DNA of 64,000 nt from the NCBI GenBank assembly GCA_039707655.1, contig CM077672.1:356420031-356484030 (forward strand). Reading direction: 5' to 3'. This DNA is from Elymus sibiricus (taxonomy: Eukaryota; Streptophyta; Magnoliopsida; Poales; Poaceae). Each line of letters begins with the position of its first letter. The stretch's first letter is position 1. This document shows positions 10,633 to 21,817 of this stretch, piece by piece. Both the position numbers and the translations under genes were made by a program. A model generated the notes under the pieces. That model was not told the origin of the DNA and ran no database searches. It saw nothing but the letters and a program-made list of their open reading frames with translations.

Positions 10633-13070
10633 TCATTTTAAGTGCATGATCATCAATGATATTATCCAAATAAATAGAATAACAATTATTCTCTGAAATT
10701 GAATAACCGTCTTGCAATAAACACTATCAGATATAATGTTCATGCTTAACGCAAGCACCAAATAACAATTATTTAGGTTCATCACTAATCCTGAAGGTAG
10801 AGAGAGCGTGGCGATGGTGATCACATCAACCTTGGAGACACTTCCAATGCATATCGTCACCTCGTTCTTAGCTAGCCCTCGTTTATTCCGAAGCTCCATG
10901 TTTCAAGTTGTAAGCAACTGAACAAGTATCAAATACCCAGGTGCTCCTACGAGTACTAGTAAGGTACATATCAATAACATGTATATCAAATATCTTTGTT
11001 GACATTGCCAGTCTTATTATCTGCCAGTTACTTTGGGGAAATTCCGCTCCCTGTGACATTTCCCTTTGCAATGGGAGCACTAAGTCTCGGGTTTGGTTCA
11101 GCCTTGGGTTTCTTCGCGTGAGCGGCAACTGTTTTACCGTTCTTCTTGAAGTTCCCTTTTCTTTCCCTTTCCCTTCTTGAAACTAGTGGTCTTATTAACC
11201 ATCAACACTTGATGCTCCCTTTTTTGATTTCTACATCCGCAGATTGTAGCATCGCGAATAGCTTAAGGATCTTCTATCCTTTGCATGTTTATAGTTCATC
11301 ACGAAGATCCAGTAGCTTAGTGATAGTGACTAGAGAACTCTATCAATCACCACTTTATTCGGAAGTCTAACTCCCACTTGATTCAAGTGTTTGAAGTACT
11401 CAGACATTCTGAGTACATGCTCACTAACGGAGCTGTTCTCCTCCATCTTGTAGCTATAGAACTTGTCGAAGGTGTCATACCTCTCGACCCGGGTGTGAGC
11501 TTAAAAACAAATTTTCAGCTCTTGGAACATCTCATATGCTCCGTGTTTGCTCAAAACATATTTGGAGCTCCGGTTCTAAGCCGTAAAGTATGGCGCACTG
11601 AACTATCGAGTAGTCATCTTTTCTTGTCTGCCAGACGCTCATAACGTCCTCAGACGAAGCCGTAGGGGTATTTCACTGAGCGGTGCATTAAGGACATAAG
11701 CCTTCTGTGCAGCAGTGAGGACAATCCTCAGATCACGGACCTAGTCCGCATAGTTGCTTCCATCAACTTTCAACTTCGTTTTCTCTAGGAACATAATAAA
11801 AACAGGGGAACTACAGCGTGGTCTATTGATCTACAACATAAATTTGCTAAGACAAGTAAGACTATGTTCATGACAATTGAAGTTCAATTAATCAAATTAC
11901 TTAAGAACTCCCACTTAGATTTACATCCCTCAAGTTGTCTAAGTGTAACATGATCCACATCAACTAAACCACGTCCGATCATCACGTGAGGTGGATTAGT
12001 TATCAATGGTGAACATCTTTCATGTTGATCATATCTACTATATGACTCATGTTCGACCTTTCGGTCTCTTGTGTTCCGAGGCCATATCTGTATATGCTAG
12101 GCTCGTCAAGTTTAACCCAAGTATTCTGCGTGTGTAAAACTGGCTTACACCCGTTGTATGCGAACGAAAGAATCCATCACACCCGATCATCACGTGGTGC
12201 TTAGAAGCGTCGAACCTTCGCAACGGTGCATACTAGGGGAGAACACTTATCTTGAAATTTAGTGAAGGGATCATCTTATAATGCTACCGTCGTCCTAAGC
12301 AAAATAAGATGCATAAAAGGATTAACATCACATGCAATTCAATATATGTGACATGATATGGCCATCATCGTCTTGTGCTTTTGATCTCCATCAGCCAAGC
12401 ACCGTTATGATCTCCATCGTCACCGGATTGACACCATGATCTTCATCGTAGCGTCGTGACACCTTGATCTCCATCGCAGCGTCGTGGTCGTCTCGCCGGC
12501 TATTGCTACTACTACTACTGCTAACTCATAGCGGTAAAGAAAAGCAATTACATAGCGTTGGCATTGCATACAATAAAGAGACAACCATAAGGCTCCTGCC
12601 GGTTGCCTGATAACTTACAAAACATGATCATCTCATACAACAACTTATATCACATCATGTCTTGACCATATCACATCACCAGCATACCCTGCAAAAACAA
12701 GTTAGACGTCCTCTACTTTGTTGTTGCAAGTTTTACGTGGCTGCTACGGGTTTGCAAGAACCGTTCTTACCTACGCAAAACCACAACGTGGTGTAGTGAT
12801 TGCTTTTTGATCTTCTAAAAGAACCCTCTTCATTGAAACCGATTCAACTAAAGTGAGAGAGACAGACACCCGCCAGTCACCTTTATGCAACGAGTGCACT
12901 TAGCGGTGAAACCTGTCTCGCGTAAGCGTACGCGTAATGTCGGTCCGGGCCGCTTCATCTCACAATACCGCCGAATCAAGTAACAACTAGTAGCGGCAAG
13001 CAATATGTATACACCCACGCCCACAACTCACTTGTGTTCTACTCGTGCAAATCACATCTACGCATAGACC
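10633..13070 (-). pseudogene. Copia 1 degenerate gag/protease region
   Basis: Short minus-strand frames only. One (10883-11128) contains STWVFDTCSVAYNL, resembling the copia protease region (usual motif WxxDTG/S; here DTC). The frame around 10633-10899 resembles the segment after the protease active site. Gag toward the 5' LTR is not recognisable as one frame, so this element needs gag and protease from elsewhere. Confidence 0.6.
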
Positions 13071-13084
13071 TGGCTCTGATACCA
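13071..13084 (-). other. Copia 1 primer-binding site
   Basis: Minus strand reads TGGTATCAGAGCCA, the standard match to the 3' end of initiator tRNA-Met, one base inside the 5' LTR. Confidence 0.92.
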
Positions 13085-13085
13085 C

Positions 13086-14831
13086 TGTTGGGGAACGGAG
13101 CATGAATTTCAAAAAATGTCCTACGCTCACGCAAGATCTATCCATGGAGATGCATCACTACGAGAGGGGAGAGTGTGTCTACGTACCCTCGTAGACCGTT
13201 AGCGGAAGCGTCTCACAACGCGGTTGATGTAGTCGAACAATCCTTCGAGCTCCACCGATCGAGTACCGAACGTACGGCACCTCCGAGTTCTACACACGTG
13301 CAGCTCGGTGACGTTCCTCGCCTTCTTGATCCAGCAAGACGTCGAGGTAGTAGATGAGTTCCGTCAGCACGACGGCGTGGCGACGGTGACGGTGAAGTGA
13401 TTCCAGCAGGGCTTCGCCTAAGCTCTCCGAAAATATGACCGAGGTGGAAAACGGAGATCGGGGCACCGCACACGGCTATGGGACAATTGTCTTGTCTTCT
13501 AGGGTGCCCCCTTGCCTCCGTATATAAAGGAGGATCGGGGGAGGCCGGCCGGCCCCTGTAGGGCGCGCCAAGAGAGAGGAGTCCTACTAGGACTCCAAGT
13601 TCTAGTAGGATTCCACTTGGTGGAAGGGGGAAGAAGGAAGGAGAGGGAGAGAGAAAGGAAAGAGGGGGCTGCGCCCCCTCCCCTAGTCCAATTCGGTTTG
13701 GGCAAGGGGGGGCGCGCGCCTCCTCACGTGGCCTGCCTCTCTTTTTCCCGTATGGCCCAATAAGGCCCATTACTTCTCCCGGTGAATTCCCGTAACTCCT
13801 CGGTACTCCGAAAAATACCCGAATCACTCGGAACCTTTCCGATGTCCGAATATAGCCTTCCAATATATGAATCTTTACCTCTCGACCATTTCAAGACTCC
13901 TCGTCATGTCCGTGATCTCATCCGGGACTCCGAACAACCTTCGGTCACCAATCACATAACTCATATAATACTATATCGTCATCGAACCTTAAGTGTGCGG
14001 ACCCTACGGGTTCGGGAATGATGTAGACATGACCGAGACGACTCTCTGGTCAATAACCAACAGCGGAACCTGGATGCTCATATTGGTTCCTACATATTCC
14101 ACGAAGATCTTTATCGGTGAACCTCATATGTCAACATACGTTGTTCCCTTTGTCCGGCGGTATGTTACTTGCCCGAGATTCGATCATCGGTATCCAATAC
14201 CTAGTTCAATCTCGTTACCGGCAAGTCTCTTTACTCGTTCCGTAATACATCATCTTGCAACTAACTCTTTAGTCACGGTGCTTGCAAGGCTTCTGTGATG
14301 CCGTATTACCGAGAGGGCCCAGAGATACCTCTCCGATAGTCGGAGTGACAAATCCCAATCTCGATCCATGCCAACTCAACAAACACTTTCGGAGATACCT
14401 GTAGTGCACCTTTATAATCACCCAGTTACGTTGTGACGTTTGATATACCCAAAGTATTCCTACGGTATCCGGGAGTTGCATGATCTCATGGTCAGAGGAA
14501 CGTGTATTTGACATAGTGAAAGCAATAGCAATAAACTGAACGATCATTTGCTATGCTAACGGTTGGGTCAAGTCCATCACATCATTCTCCTAATGATGTG
14601 ATCCCGTTATCAAATGACAACTCATGTCCATGGTCAGGAAATCTTGACCATCTTTTGATCAACGAGCTAGTCTAGTAGAGGCTTACTAGGGACTCAGTAT
14701 TTGTCTATTATCCACACATGTATTAAGTTTCCGGTCAATACAATTCTAGCATGAATAATAAACCATTATCATGAACGGAGAAATATGATAATAAACACTT
14801 TATTAATTGCCTCTAGGGCATATTTCCAACA
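13086..14831 (-). repeat. Copia 1 5' LTR (right in window)
   Basis: 1746 bp, the same length as the partner LTR and differing at about 14 positions by eye (roughly 0.8%), with no indels seen. This LTR would carry the element promoter. Confidence 0.93.
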
Positions 14832-16079
14832 CCGGACCCACATGCAATATTTGAGACATTTATTGCACTGCTAGGGTTTCAATGTCGGAAATTGCAGATC
14901 TGCGAGGCGACACATGAAATCATGCCCATAAGCTGAATGGAAAATCCTATGTGATGTATTTGCGTCATGCGTCATGCGTAGGCCACGTGCAGACGAGGGA
15001 GGGGCAGGCCCTGCCACCGGGGGGTTGAAATTAGCTCGGCGACATGCATGATCCAACCGTATAAATTCTCGAAAAATTGTACGATGCCGGAAATCCTCAG
15101 GATCTGGCACGGCATCAAGTTTGGACGCGTTTCGAAAAAGCCTCACGTGAGGCCGCTTATAAACTATACCGTCTCCAAGCTAGTCTCTGGGTATCGCGAG
15201 GGAACATGTCCGGTTTGTGAAGCAAGTGCGAGTCCTGTTGCTCCGTTGACCTGAAAACTTCCCGTGCTCTCAAAGGAGGCCATCGCATGACACGTGCCAG
15301 GCCCCAGCATTTTCTGGACCCACATGCAATATTTGAGACATTTATTGCACTGCTAGGGTTTCAACGTCGAAAATTGCAGATCTGCGAGGCGGCACATGAA
15401 ATCATGTCCATAAGCTGAATGAAAAAAATCCTATGTGATGTCTTTGCGCCATGCGTAGGCCATGTGCATACGAGGGAGGGGCAGGCCTTGCCACCGAGGG
15501 GTTGAAATTAGCTCGGCGGCATGCCTGATCCAACCGTATAAATTCTCGAAAAATCGTACGATGCCAGACATCCTCGGGATCTGGCACGGCATCATCACAT
15601 GGCCTCTGTAGGGTGTGGTAAAAGTTTGGACGCGTTTTGAAAAAGCCTCACATGAGGCCGCTTGTAAAGTACACCATCTACAAGCTAGTCTCTGGGTATC
15701 AAGAGGGAACGTGTCTGGTTTGTGAAGCAAGTACGAGCACTGTTGCTCCGTTGGCCTCAAAACTTCTCGTGCTCTCAAAGGAGGCCATCGCATGACACGT
15801 GCCAGCCCCCCTCATTTTCCGGACCTGCTTGCAATATTTGAGACATTTATTGCACTGCTAGGGTTTCAGCGCCGGAAATTGCAGATCTGCGAGGCGGCAC
15901 ATGAAATCATGCCCATAAGCTGAATGGAAAATCCTATGTGATGTCTTTGCGCTATCCGTAGGCCATGTGCAGACGAGGGAGGGGCAGGCCCTGCCACCGG
16001 GGGGTTGAAATTAGCTCGGCGGCAATGCATGATCCAACAGTATAAATTGTGTCGATGGGCTAACCTAGCACAAACTTGG

Positions 16080-16300
16080 TTTTAAAATGTTCCTATGGGC
16101 TAACCTAGCACAACCAGGTGGAAAAGTCCATTGGTCAAAGTTTATTTATTTATTTTCGTAATAGTATATATTTATAATTTAAACTTGTTTTCTACAAAGT
16201 TTTTTCAGTTCTACTCCCCCGTATGTAGTCTATATTGAAATCTTTATATTAAGGAACGTAGGGAGTATAAATCATCATTAATTAATTAATTATAAAACTT
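16080..16300. other. CACTA right interior with a short Stowaway MITE
   Basis: The GTTCCTATGGGCTAA block of 5641-5693 recurs here. At 16214-16265 there is a 52-bp remnant with CTCCC...GGGAG ends flanked by TA at 16212-16213 and 16266-16267, consistent with an internally deleted Stowaway (Tc1/mariner) MITE. Confidence 0.55.
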
Positions 16301-16319
16301 GCTTATGGCAGAGTTGAAC

Positions 16320-18840
16320 TGATGGGGACAATCAAACTTGGACGCCGTCGGATCCGGACGGACGGATGGACGGACGAGATTGACTCAAAGGGAGATGGAT
16401 CCGTGGCACACCGAGATGGACGAATCAGAGACCATTGCGCCAATTTCGGGCCAGCAACGCGCCAATTTCACAAAATTTCGGTCCTCCGCCGCGCGCAGCC
16501 CATTTCAATCTGAAGAAAAGAAACGAAAAAAAAAGACAAACCCACCCAACAGAATCCCCCACGACCCCTCTCTCTTGCGAGTTGCGAGCCTCCCTCTCTC
16601 TGCCCCACGACCCCTGGCCGCCGCCGCCGCCCACGCCGGTGGATTCCGGCGACTCCCGGCGGCGCGCAGCACACCCGCTTCCTCTCCTCACTCCGCGCCT
16701 TCCACCCCTCCGGCCAGTATCGCCACTCGCGGCCTCCACCCGCGGCTAGGGTTTCTGCTCCTGTCCTTTTGCTGCGTGTCGCCCATGTCGCGGACGGGCC
16801 GAGCGCCGGCGACGAGGGCGCAGGATACAGGAGCATGGCCTTCTTCTCACGCTGCAGCCGCCGGCCTTGTCCTGCTCGAGGAGGAGCAGCAGGAGGGGCG
16901 CACCCAGCCACCAAGGTAGTCGCCGTCGAGGGCTTCTTACACCTGAACCTCGACCTCCACGGCGTCGTCGTCCAGCCACTCAAGTTCAAGGTGCCCCCCC
17001 TCCCCTCTCCCCTCCTCTCTGTTTGGTTCTTTTCGGCAGCCGTGGATGTGGTTTCCCCCTCACGCCTCCCTGTTTGCTCTGTTTTGTTGGTGGATGCAGG
17101 GAAGGAGAGGAGGATGACGCCCAGCCTTGGAGAGGAACAGCAGCAGCTCAAGGTCTTTTCTCCTCCACGCCTCCCTATGCCCCTCTCTCGTTTCTGTGTG
17201 CTGTTTTGTTCAAGGTTTGCTGTTTTGTTTGCTCCTACGGATGCTAATGTGGCTGCCATATCTGTGCCAAGCAGTGCCTGCTTGTATGACTTGTTGTATT
17301 CATCGTTATTATAACGTTGGTCAAGATTAATAAGGCTTAGGAGCATTATATTTGAGTGTCATGAAGGGTACTTGGTGCTTTTACTATGTTACGCACTTGA
17401 TGCCAACTGAAGATTTAAGACTCGTGAATATGCTGAAGGGTAGAAAACTGTGCTACAAAGAAATGATGTGAGCTTCAAAAAGGTTGGTGCGCCATCTAGA
17501 AAATGGAAACAGAAACATATTATATACTTTTTGTATGCCAATCTGCCTCTAAACCAGCTAGGCACACCACTATAGAGAATCTGCGCAGAGCACAATTCCT
17601 TCTGGTGTATCATCCTATATGACTGTAATAAGACTATATAGAGCGTAATTTACATAAAAGGGCCTAGAGACATCCTTTGCTTGTTGACAAAAAAATGTTC
17701 CAACACAGTTTCTCCCACCAAAAAATGAACGAACCTAATTCCATTATAGGGGATTACGTGCTTTGCTGCCCGAGCTGCAGCTGGTTATCCTCCGCTCCCT
17801 GTGTTGGATAATCTTAGAGAGTAAATCCTGCCATAACTCATGACTCAGGACCAATACAGGTAGATTGGTACAGTTCCGGTGCTTTCTTGCTGTTGTTTTT
17901 GCTCTACACAATCTGCTGCAACTTCATAATAACATGCCGTTTGGTGTCTTGTTTCTGCAGAAAAATGAAGCCGGAGAAGCTCGCACGGACATCCAATTTC
18001 TTGTACCACTCAACTGAGCCGAGGTGATGTTTTATTTCCACAAATCTTCTCTGCTCATCGATGCCATGTACAGAAAATTACCTACCATCTTTGGTTGTTG
18101 ACAAAAAAAAAAATGTCCCAATTGGATATGTATATGTTTTAGCTTGCTAAGTTGAAATGCATTATCCTATTCTGTGTGGGGGCATGGAACCGACAAGACA
18201 TGTCAGGTCTTGTGCAGCAAATTAGCATCTTTATTTATTAACAAAGTTAAACATGTCCGTTGGATGCCTATATATGTTTAAGGAGTGGGATCTGCTGCTG
18301 AATTCCAATTTAGGATGACCATCACTGTTGATACTATGCTCTGTCTTGTCATGTATGGATCAAAACAAAGGAGGATGGATGCCTTCCTTTTGTGGTTTCT
18401 CTTATGCTGTAATGTAGATTCTTGGTGACAAATACAGCGCCTCATGTGTGTGGTTGGGTGATATCTCTGCTTTCCCTTGAGGTCCTGTACAAGGCATGTT
18501 GAATTCTGTCCTAATTTTTGTCAAATTCAGTCCTGTTGCATGATGCGCGTGTGGCTGATGGTCACATGCTAGCTTATGCTGTTTTGCTACAGAATGTCAT
18601 TTCAGTTTGTACCTCATCATCCCCTTTCCCAATATCCTCGAGTAGTTTGCCGGTTGTGTTGAAAAAGTAAAGAGAAGCGAACTGGTTGTATCCTTTTCAC
18701 AGGCCAGTATAAAGAATTGTGATTATCAATTTACTGATTTTGGTTCAAATTTGATCATGCCTGTGTTGAGAATTGGTTGTAACCTGTAGAATCATGTCTC
18801 TGTAATTGTATCCTAAACTGCTAGCCTTTTATTGCCTTTT
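16320..18840 (+). other. Gene-like segment carried in the CACTA element
   Basis: GC- and CT-rich sequence (16440-16750) resembles a cereal 5' leader. Possible exon/intron borders follow: TTCAAG|GTGCCC at 16990, GATGCAG|GGAAGG at 17099, GCTCAAG|GTCTTT near 17153, TTCTGCAG|AAAAATG near 17961 and GAGCCGAG|GTGATG near 18023. An AT-rich, 3'-UTR-like tail runs to 18830. No known domain is recognisable. Taking the first intron as read leads to an early stop, so an intact product is doubtful. It is either a captured host-gene fragment or part of the element's own non-coding transcript. Confidence 0.35.
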
Positions 18841-18856
18841 TTTTTTGGTTCTGTTC

Positions 18857-19364
18857 AGCAAGTATGCCGACGGTTTAACCGTAGGCATAGATGATATCTA
18901 CGCCTACGGTTCAACCGTCGGCATAGGTAGGCGCTAGGAGGTACAAGGTTTCGACACGTGTACCACCGACGCCTACGGTTTAACCGTCGGCATAGGTAGG
19001 CGCTAGGAGGTACAAGGTTTTGACACGTGTACCACCTATGCCCACGGTTTAACCGTCGGCGTAGATAGAATCTATGCCGACGGTTAAACCGTAGGCATAG
19101 GTAGGACACTTGTCGAAATCTGGTATGTGCACGTGGGTGTACGGCACTTGACGGACGTGCCGTCAACTTCTTTTGCCGACGGGTAACTACGCCAACGGTC
19201 ACCGTAGGCATAGATTATCTATGCCGACGGGGAGCGGGGATATGCCGAGACTATCGTTGCCGACGAGGATGTGCCGACGGTGACCGTCGGCACAGGCTAT
19301 GCCGACGGTTTATGTGCCTTTGCTGACGGTTTTAACCGTATGCATACTGCTTGAATCCTGTAGT
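18857..19364. repeat. CACTA right subterminal repeat array and terminus
   Basis: Repeated GGTTtAACCGTCGGCAT-type motifs in both orientations, ending in CTGTAGTG. It mirrors the left array. A stretch of ~65 bp (GGTAGGCGCTAGGAGGTACA with flanks) is duplicated in tandem at about 18924 and 18991. Confidence 0.8.
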
Positions 19365-19642
19365 GCCGCATGTCAAACAAGAGCCCCCTCTAGCCTTCTG
19401 GTTTTTCGTTTTATTTCCTTTTTTACCTCTGAGGAAACTTCTCACGTGTCATTCTCTATGAAATACTCGCTTTACTAAAATTGGACAGGGAAAAGTATCC
19501 TTATGTTCTTTGGTATAATTTTTTTTACTGAAACAAATTCCTAAGGTGTACCATAAAAATATACTACTCTTCACCAAGCTTTTTTCGCTGTAAGTTGCAG
19601 TTGAAAATAACTCATTAAAATAATAACAAAATTATTAAAGAG
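19365..19642 (+). other. Unit A 3' flank, continued after the CACTA
   Basis: Resumes the array 3' flank: CATGTCAAACAAGAGCC matches CATGGCAAACAAGAGCT in unit B (33213), and AACTTCTCACGTGTCATTC matches unit D near 50025. This shows that the CACTA interrupts unit A. Confidence 0.7.
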
Positions 19643-19698
19643 TTCTTTTTTGCGGAAGAACTTCTTGTCTATTCATCTTCAATCATGGTAGTACAACG
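19643..19698 (-). mobile_element. LINE-like retroposon, 3' end (split by copia 2)
   Basis: On the minus strand this is the end of a retroposon: ...CATGATTGAAGATGAATAG... ending in GCAAAAAAGAA. Its 5' part is at 29157-29748, on the other side of copia 2. The whole retroposon is about 650 bp, consistent with a 5'-truncated LINE that retains only the 3' untranslated region. Confidence 0.6.
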
Positions 19699-21817
19699 TG
19701 TAGGGTAACACAGCAGAAAACAAAAAATTTCCGACCTACGCACCAGCCCAGGACCACTATGGAGACTGCATACAAGGTTTGATCTTTTTCGTTACCGACT
19801 CGTAGCGCAGCGGAAGTAGAGTCGATGACGATCGGCGGTGCAGATCCCCGCAGCTAGGATATACAACCTCCCAACCGCGAGGATGTACTCCCTCGTCTGC
19901 CCCTCGGACAGCCCTCCGGGAGGCGGTCGGACAATCCCTCGAACGGTGTCACAGACAGCCCTCCGGGAGGACCTTCGAAACTCGGACGGTCACTCGAACA
20001 GCCCTTCGGGAGGACCCTCGAAACTTGGACGGTCACTCGGACAGCCCTTTGGGAGGCACTCTCGAACTAAGACCGAAACTACGATCTCTCTACAGAGTTG
20101 CACACATACGGTGTCATCTATCCGGCAGTGTTTCGCTGTCCAGAACTAGTTCCCAGCGGAACCCAGATAGTTCCCAGGGAGAGAAGAAGCCAGATCATGC
20201 ATGGCATTTGTATGTGAGAAAGGAGTGAGTGTGGAGAGCACCTCTCCACCTCTATTTATAAGAAAACCAAGGGGTAGGATGGGCACTTCCAAAAAACCCA
20301 AAATGCCCATGAAAGAAGACTTCCACAAGGGCATAAAGGGGAAGTAATGGAGCAAGTGGGACCCCATGGAGGAGCCCCTCATGTGGCCGGCCAACCCTCT
20401 TGGGGGCCCCCCCAAGGGGGGTTTCTTAGCCCCCAAGCCTTCTAGAAGCCTTTATGTAAAAGCCCTAAAAGGTGGCTTTCCATAAAGTAAACCAAAAAAC
20501 ACTTTCACTATTCACGAAGACATTTTTCTGCGTTCGATAAATCCCAAATTATTTCTGTGTGCCTAGAATAATTCCAGTACCCACTAAAACAATTTTGAAC
20601 GCATTCCGAAACAATTCCGGAACAATGTTTTTCTTCAGCGAAAAGCTACCATAGCGGTTCCGGCTGCTCCAGAACATTTTCGGTTTTTCGGTCCGAAAAA
20701 ATTCCAGAAGTTACCAGAACAATTCTGGCACCCTCCAAGAATTTCCAGGCGTGTGCCGAAACCAATATGACTAAATGGAATACCCTGAAACAACTTTTCA
20801 GTTTTACCGAAACTATTCTGGTGCTCTCTCCGGAACTTTTCCGTTGTCTCCGAAACTTTTCCGGTGACTTTCTCTCAGACTCCCTGTCTAGCATTCAGCA
20901 GATAGATGACCCTTAAGCGTGTGACCCTATAGGTTCGGTGAAGTATAGACATGACTCGGAACACTTTCCGATCAATGATCAACATCGGAGCCGTGGACAC
21001 CTATATTGACCCCCTATACCCACACGAATGAATATTCGAGTGAACCTCCAGTTGTCGTGTGCTATTCCGATTGCTTCGCGATATGTTACAAATACCCGAG
21101 GTGAGATCCATTGGCATCCCCGTGGATCAACACTTGTCCACAATGCCAGTTACCTCGTTACCGGTTTTGTTATCTTTTCTCGTTTCCTTGTTCCGGCAAC
21201 CCTGTGATCAAATCACACTTGTGTCTGGCCAGACGATGATGGATACCGTAACACCGAGAGGGCCCAGAGATATCTCTCCATCGTCGGAGAAGCAAATCCC
21301 AATCTTGAGCTATCAAGTCCCTTGACACACTTTTCCATGAACCCGTAAGCCGCCGTAATAGCCACCCATTTACGGATGACGTTTAACAAACCTCAAAGTT
21401 CATGAAGGAAGCACGAAGAAACTCGATACTCTCATGGTCTAAGGAATTATGCAAACATTAACTTTCTCTGTGTTATTAACCATTAACTTGTGACGAATGT
21501 ATCTCATAGCATAACATCAATTCGGGTCGATTCAACACAAGTGTTCTCCTAACATTGTGCCCTCAAAGTTGCCGGCATAGACATGCAATGATCAGGAAAA
21601 CATGACCATCATGCAACACTTGAGCTAGTCTTAGAGGCATGACTAGGAATACATTTTACCGTTTATTATTCCACACGTGCATATGAGTCTTCCTCCGAGC
21701 CTCGTGGTTATTGCAGACTCGAGAACCATAGCAGTTATAGCATGGAACATAAACATAATTATGATCATGGAGATAAACAATAACATTTATTATTGCCTCT
21801 AGGGCATATCTCCTACA
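19699..21817 (-). repeat. Copia 2 3' LTR
   Basis: 2119 bp. Contains GGACAGCCCTTCGGGAGG-type short repeats at 19905-20055 that are shared with the other LTR. It lacks a ~26-bp segment present at 27481-27515 in the partner. Confidence 0.9.

Larger units (their letters stand above)
6215..14831 (-). mobile_element. Copia LTR retrotransposon 1, BARE-1/Angela/WIS type
   Basis: Full-length 8617-bp element in minus orientation. LTRs at 6215-7960 and 13086-14831 are both 1746 bp. Target duplication CCGGA is at 6210-6214 and 14832-14836. On the minus strand the LTR begins TGTTGGAAATATGCCCTAG and ends in CCCCAACA, as in the Triticeae BARE-1/Angela/WIS group. The primer-binding site matches initiator tRNA-Met, and a polypurine tract adjoins the other LTR. 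The pol region is recognisable but broken by stops and frameshifts, and gag is hardly readable. The two LTRs differ at roughly 14 positions by my count, so the insertion is recent. Confidence 0.95.
5919..16031. repeat. ~500-bp tandem repeats in CACTA interior (three units, first one split)
   Basis: Successive ATCCAAC[CA]GTATAAATT starts lie at 5919, 15051, 15528 and 16032. Joining 5919-6214 to 14837-15050 across the copia insertion gives a first unit of ~510 bp, followed by units of ~477 and ~504 bp. Each contains the blocks TGCAATATTTGAGACATTTA, TGCAGATCTGCGAGGC and GGAGGCCATCGCATGACACG. The copia landed within the first unit. The repeats diverge by several percent by eye. Confidence 0.75.
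4554..19364. mobile_element. CACTA (En/Spm) transposon, non-autonomous, with nested copia
   Basis: The left end begins CACTACAGGAAACAG and the right end is the inverse (ATTCAAGCAG-type, ending CTGTAGTG). Target duplication CCG is present at 4551-4553 and 19365-19367, the 3 bp expected for CACTA elements. Both ends have subterminal arrays of short GCCGACGG / CCGTCGGCATA motifs in both orientations (4575-4875 and 18857-19345), the usual transposase-binding architecture. Without the nested copia it is about 6.2 kb. I see no transposase frame, so mobility would depend on another element. The uninterrupted target can be read in unit B near 33205-33225. Confidence 0.9.

Noticed and set aside
16338..17346. 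Frames of 104-292 codons on both strands within the CACTA
   Set aside because: Overlapping GC-rich shadows; the gene-like segment is described by splice-type borders instead, and none of these frames has recognisable domains.
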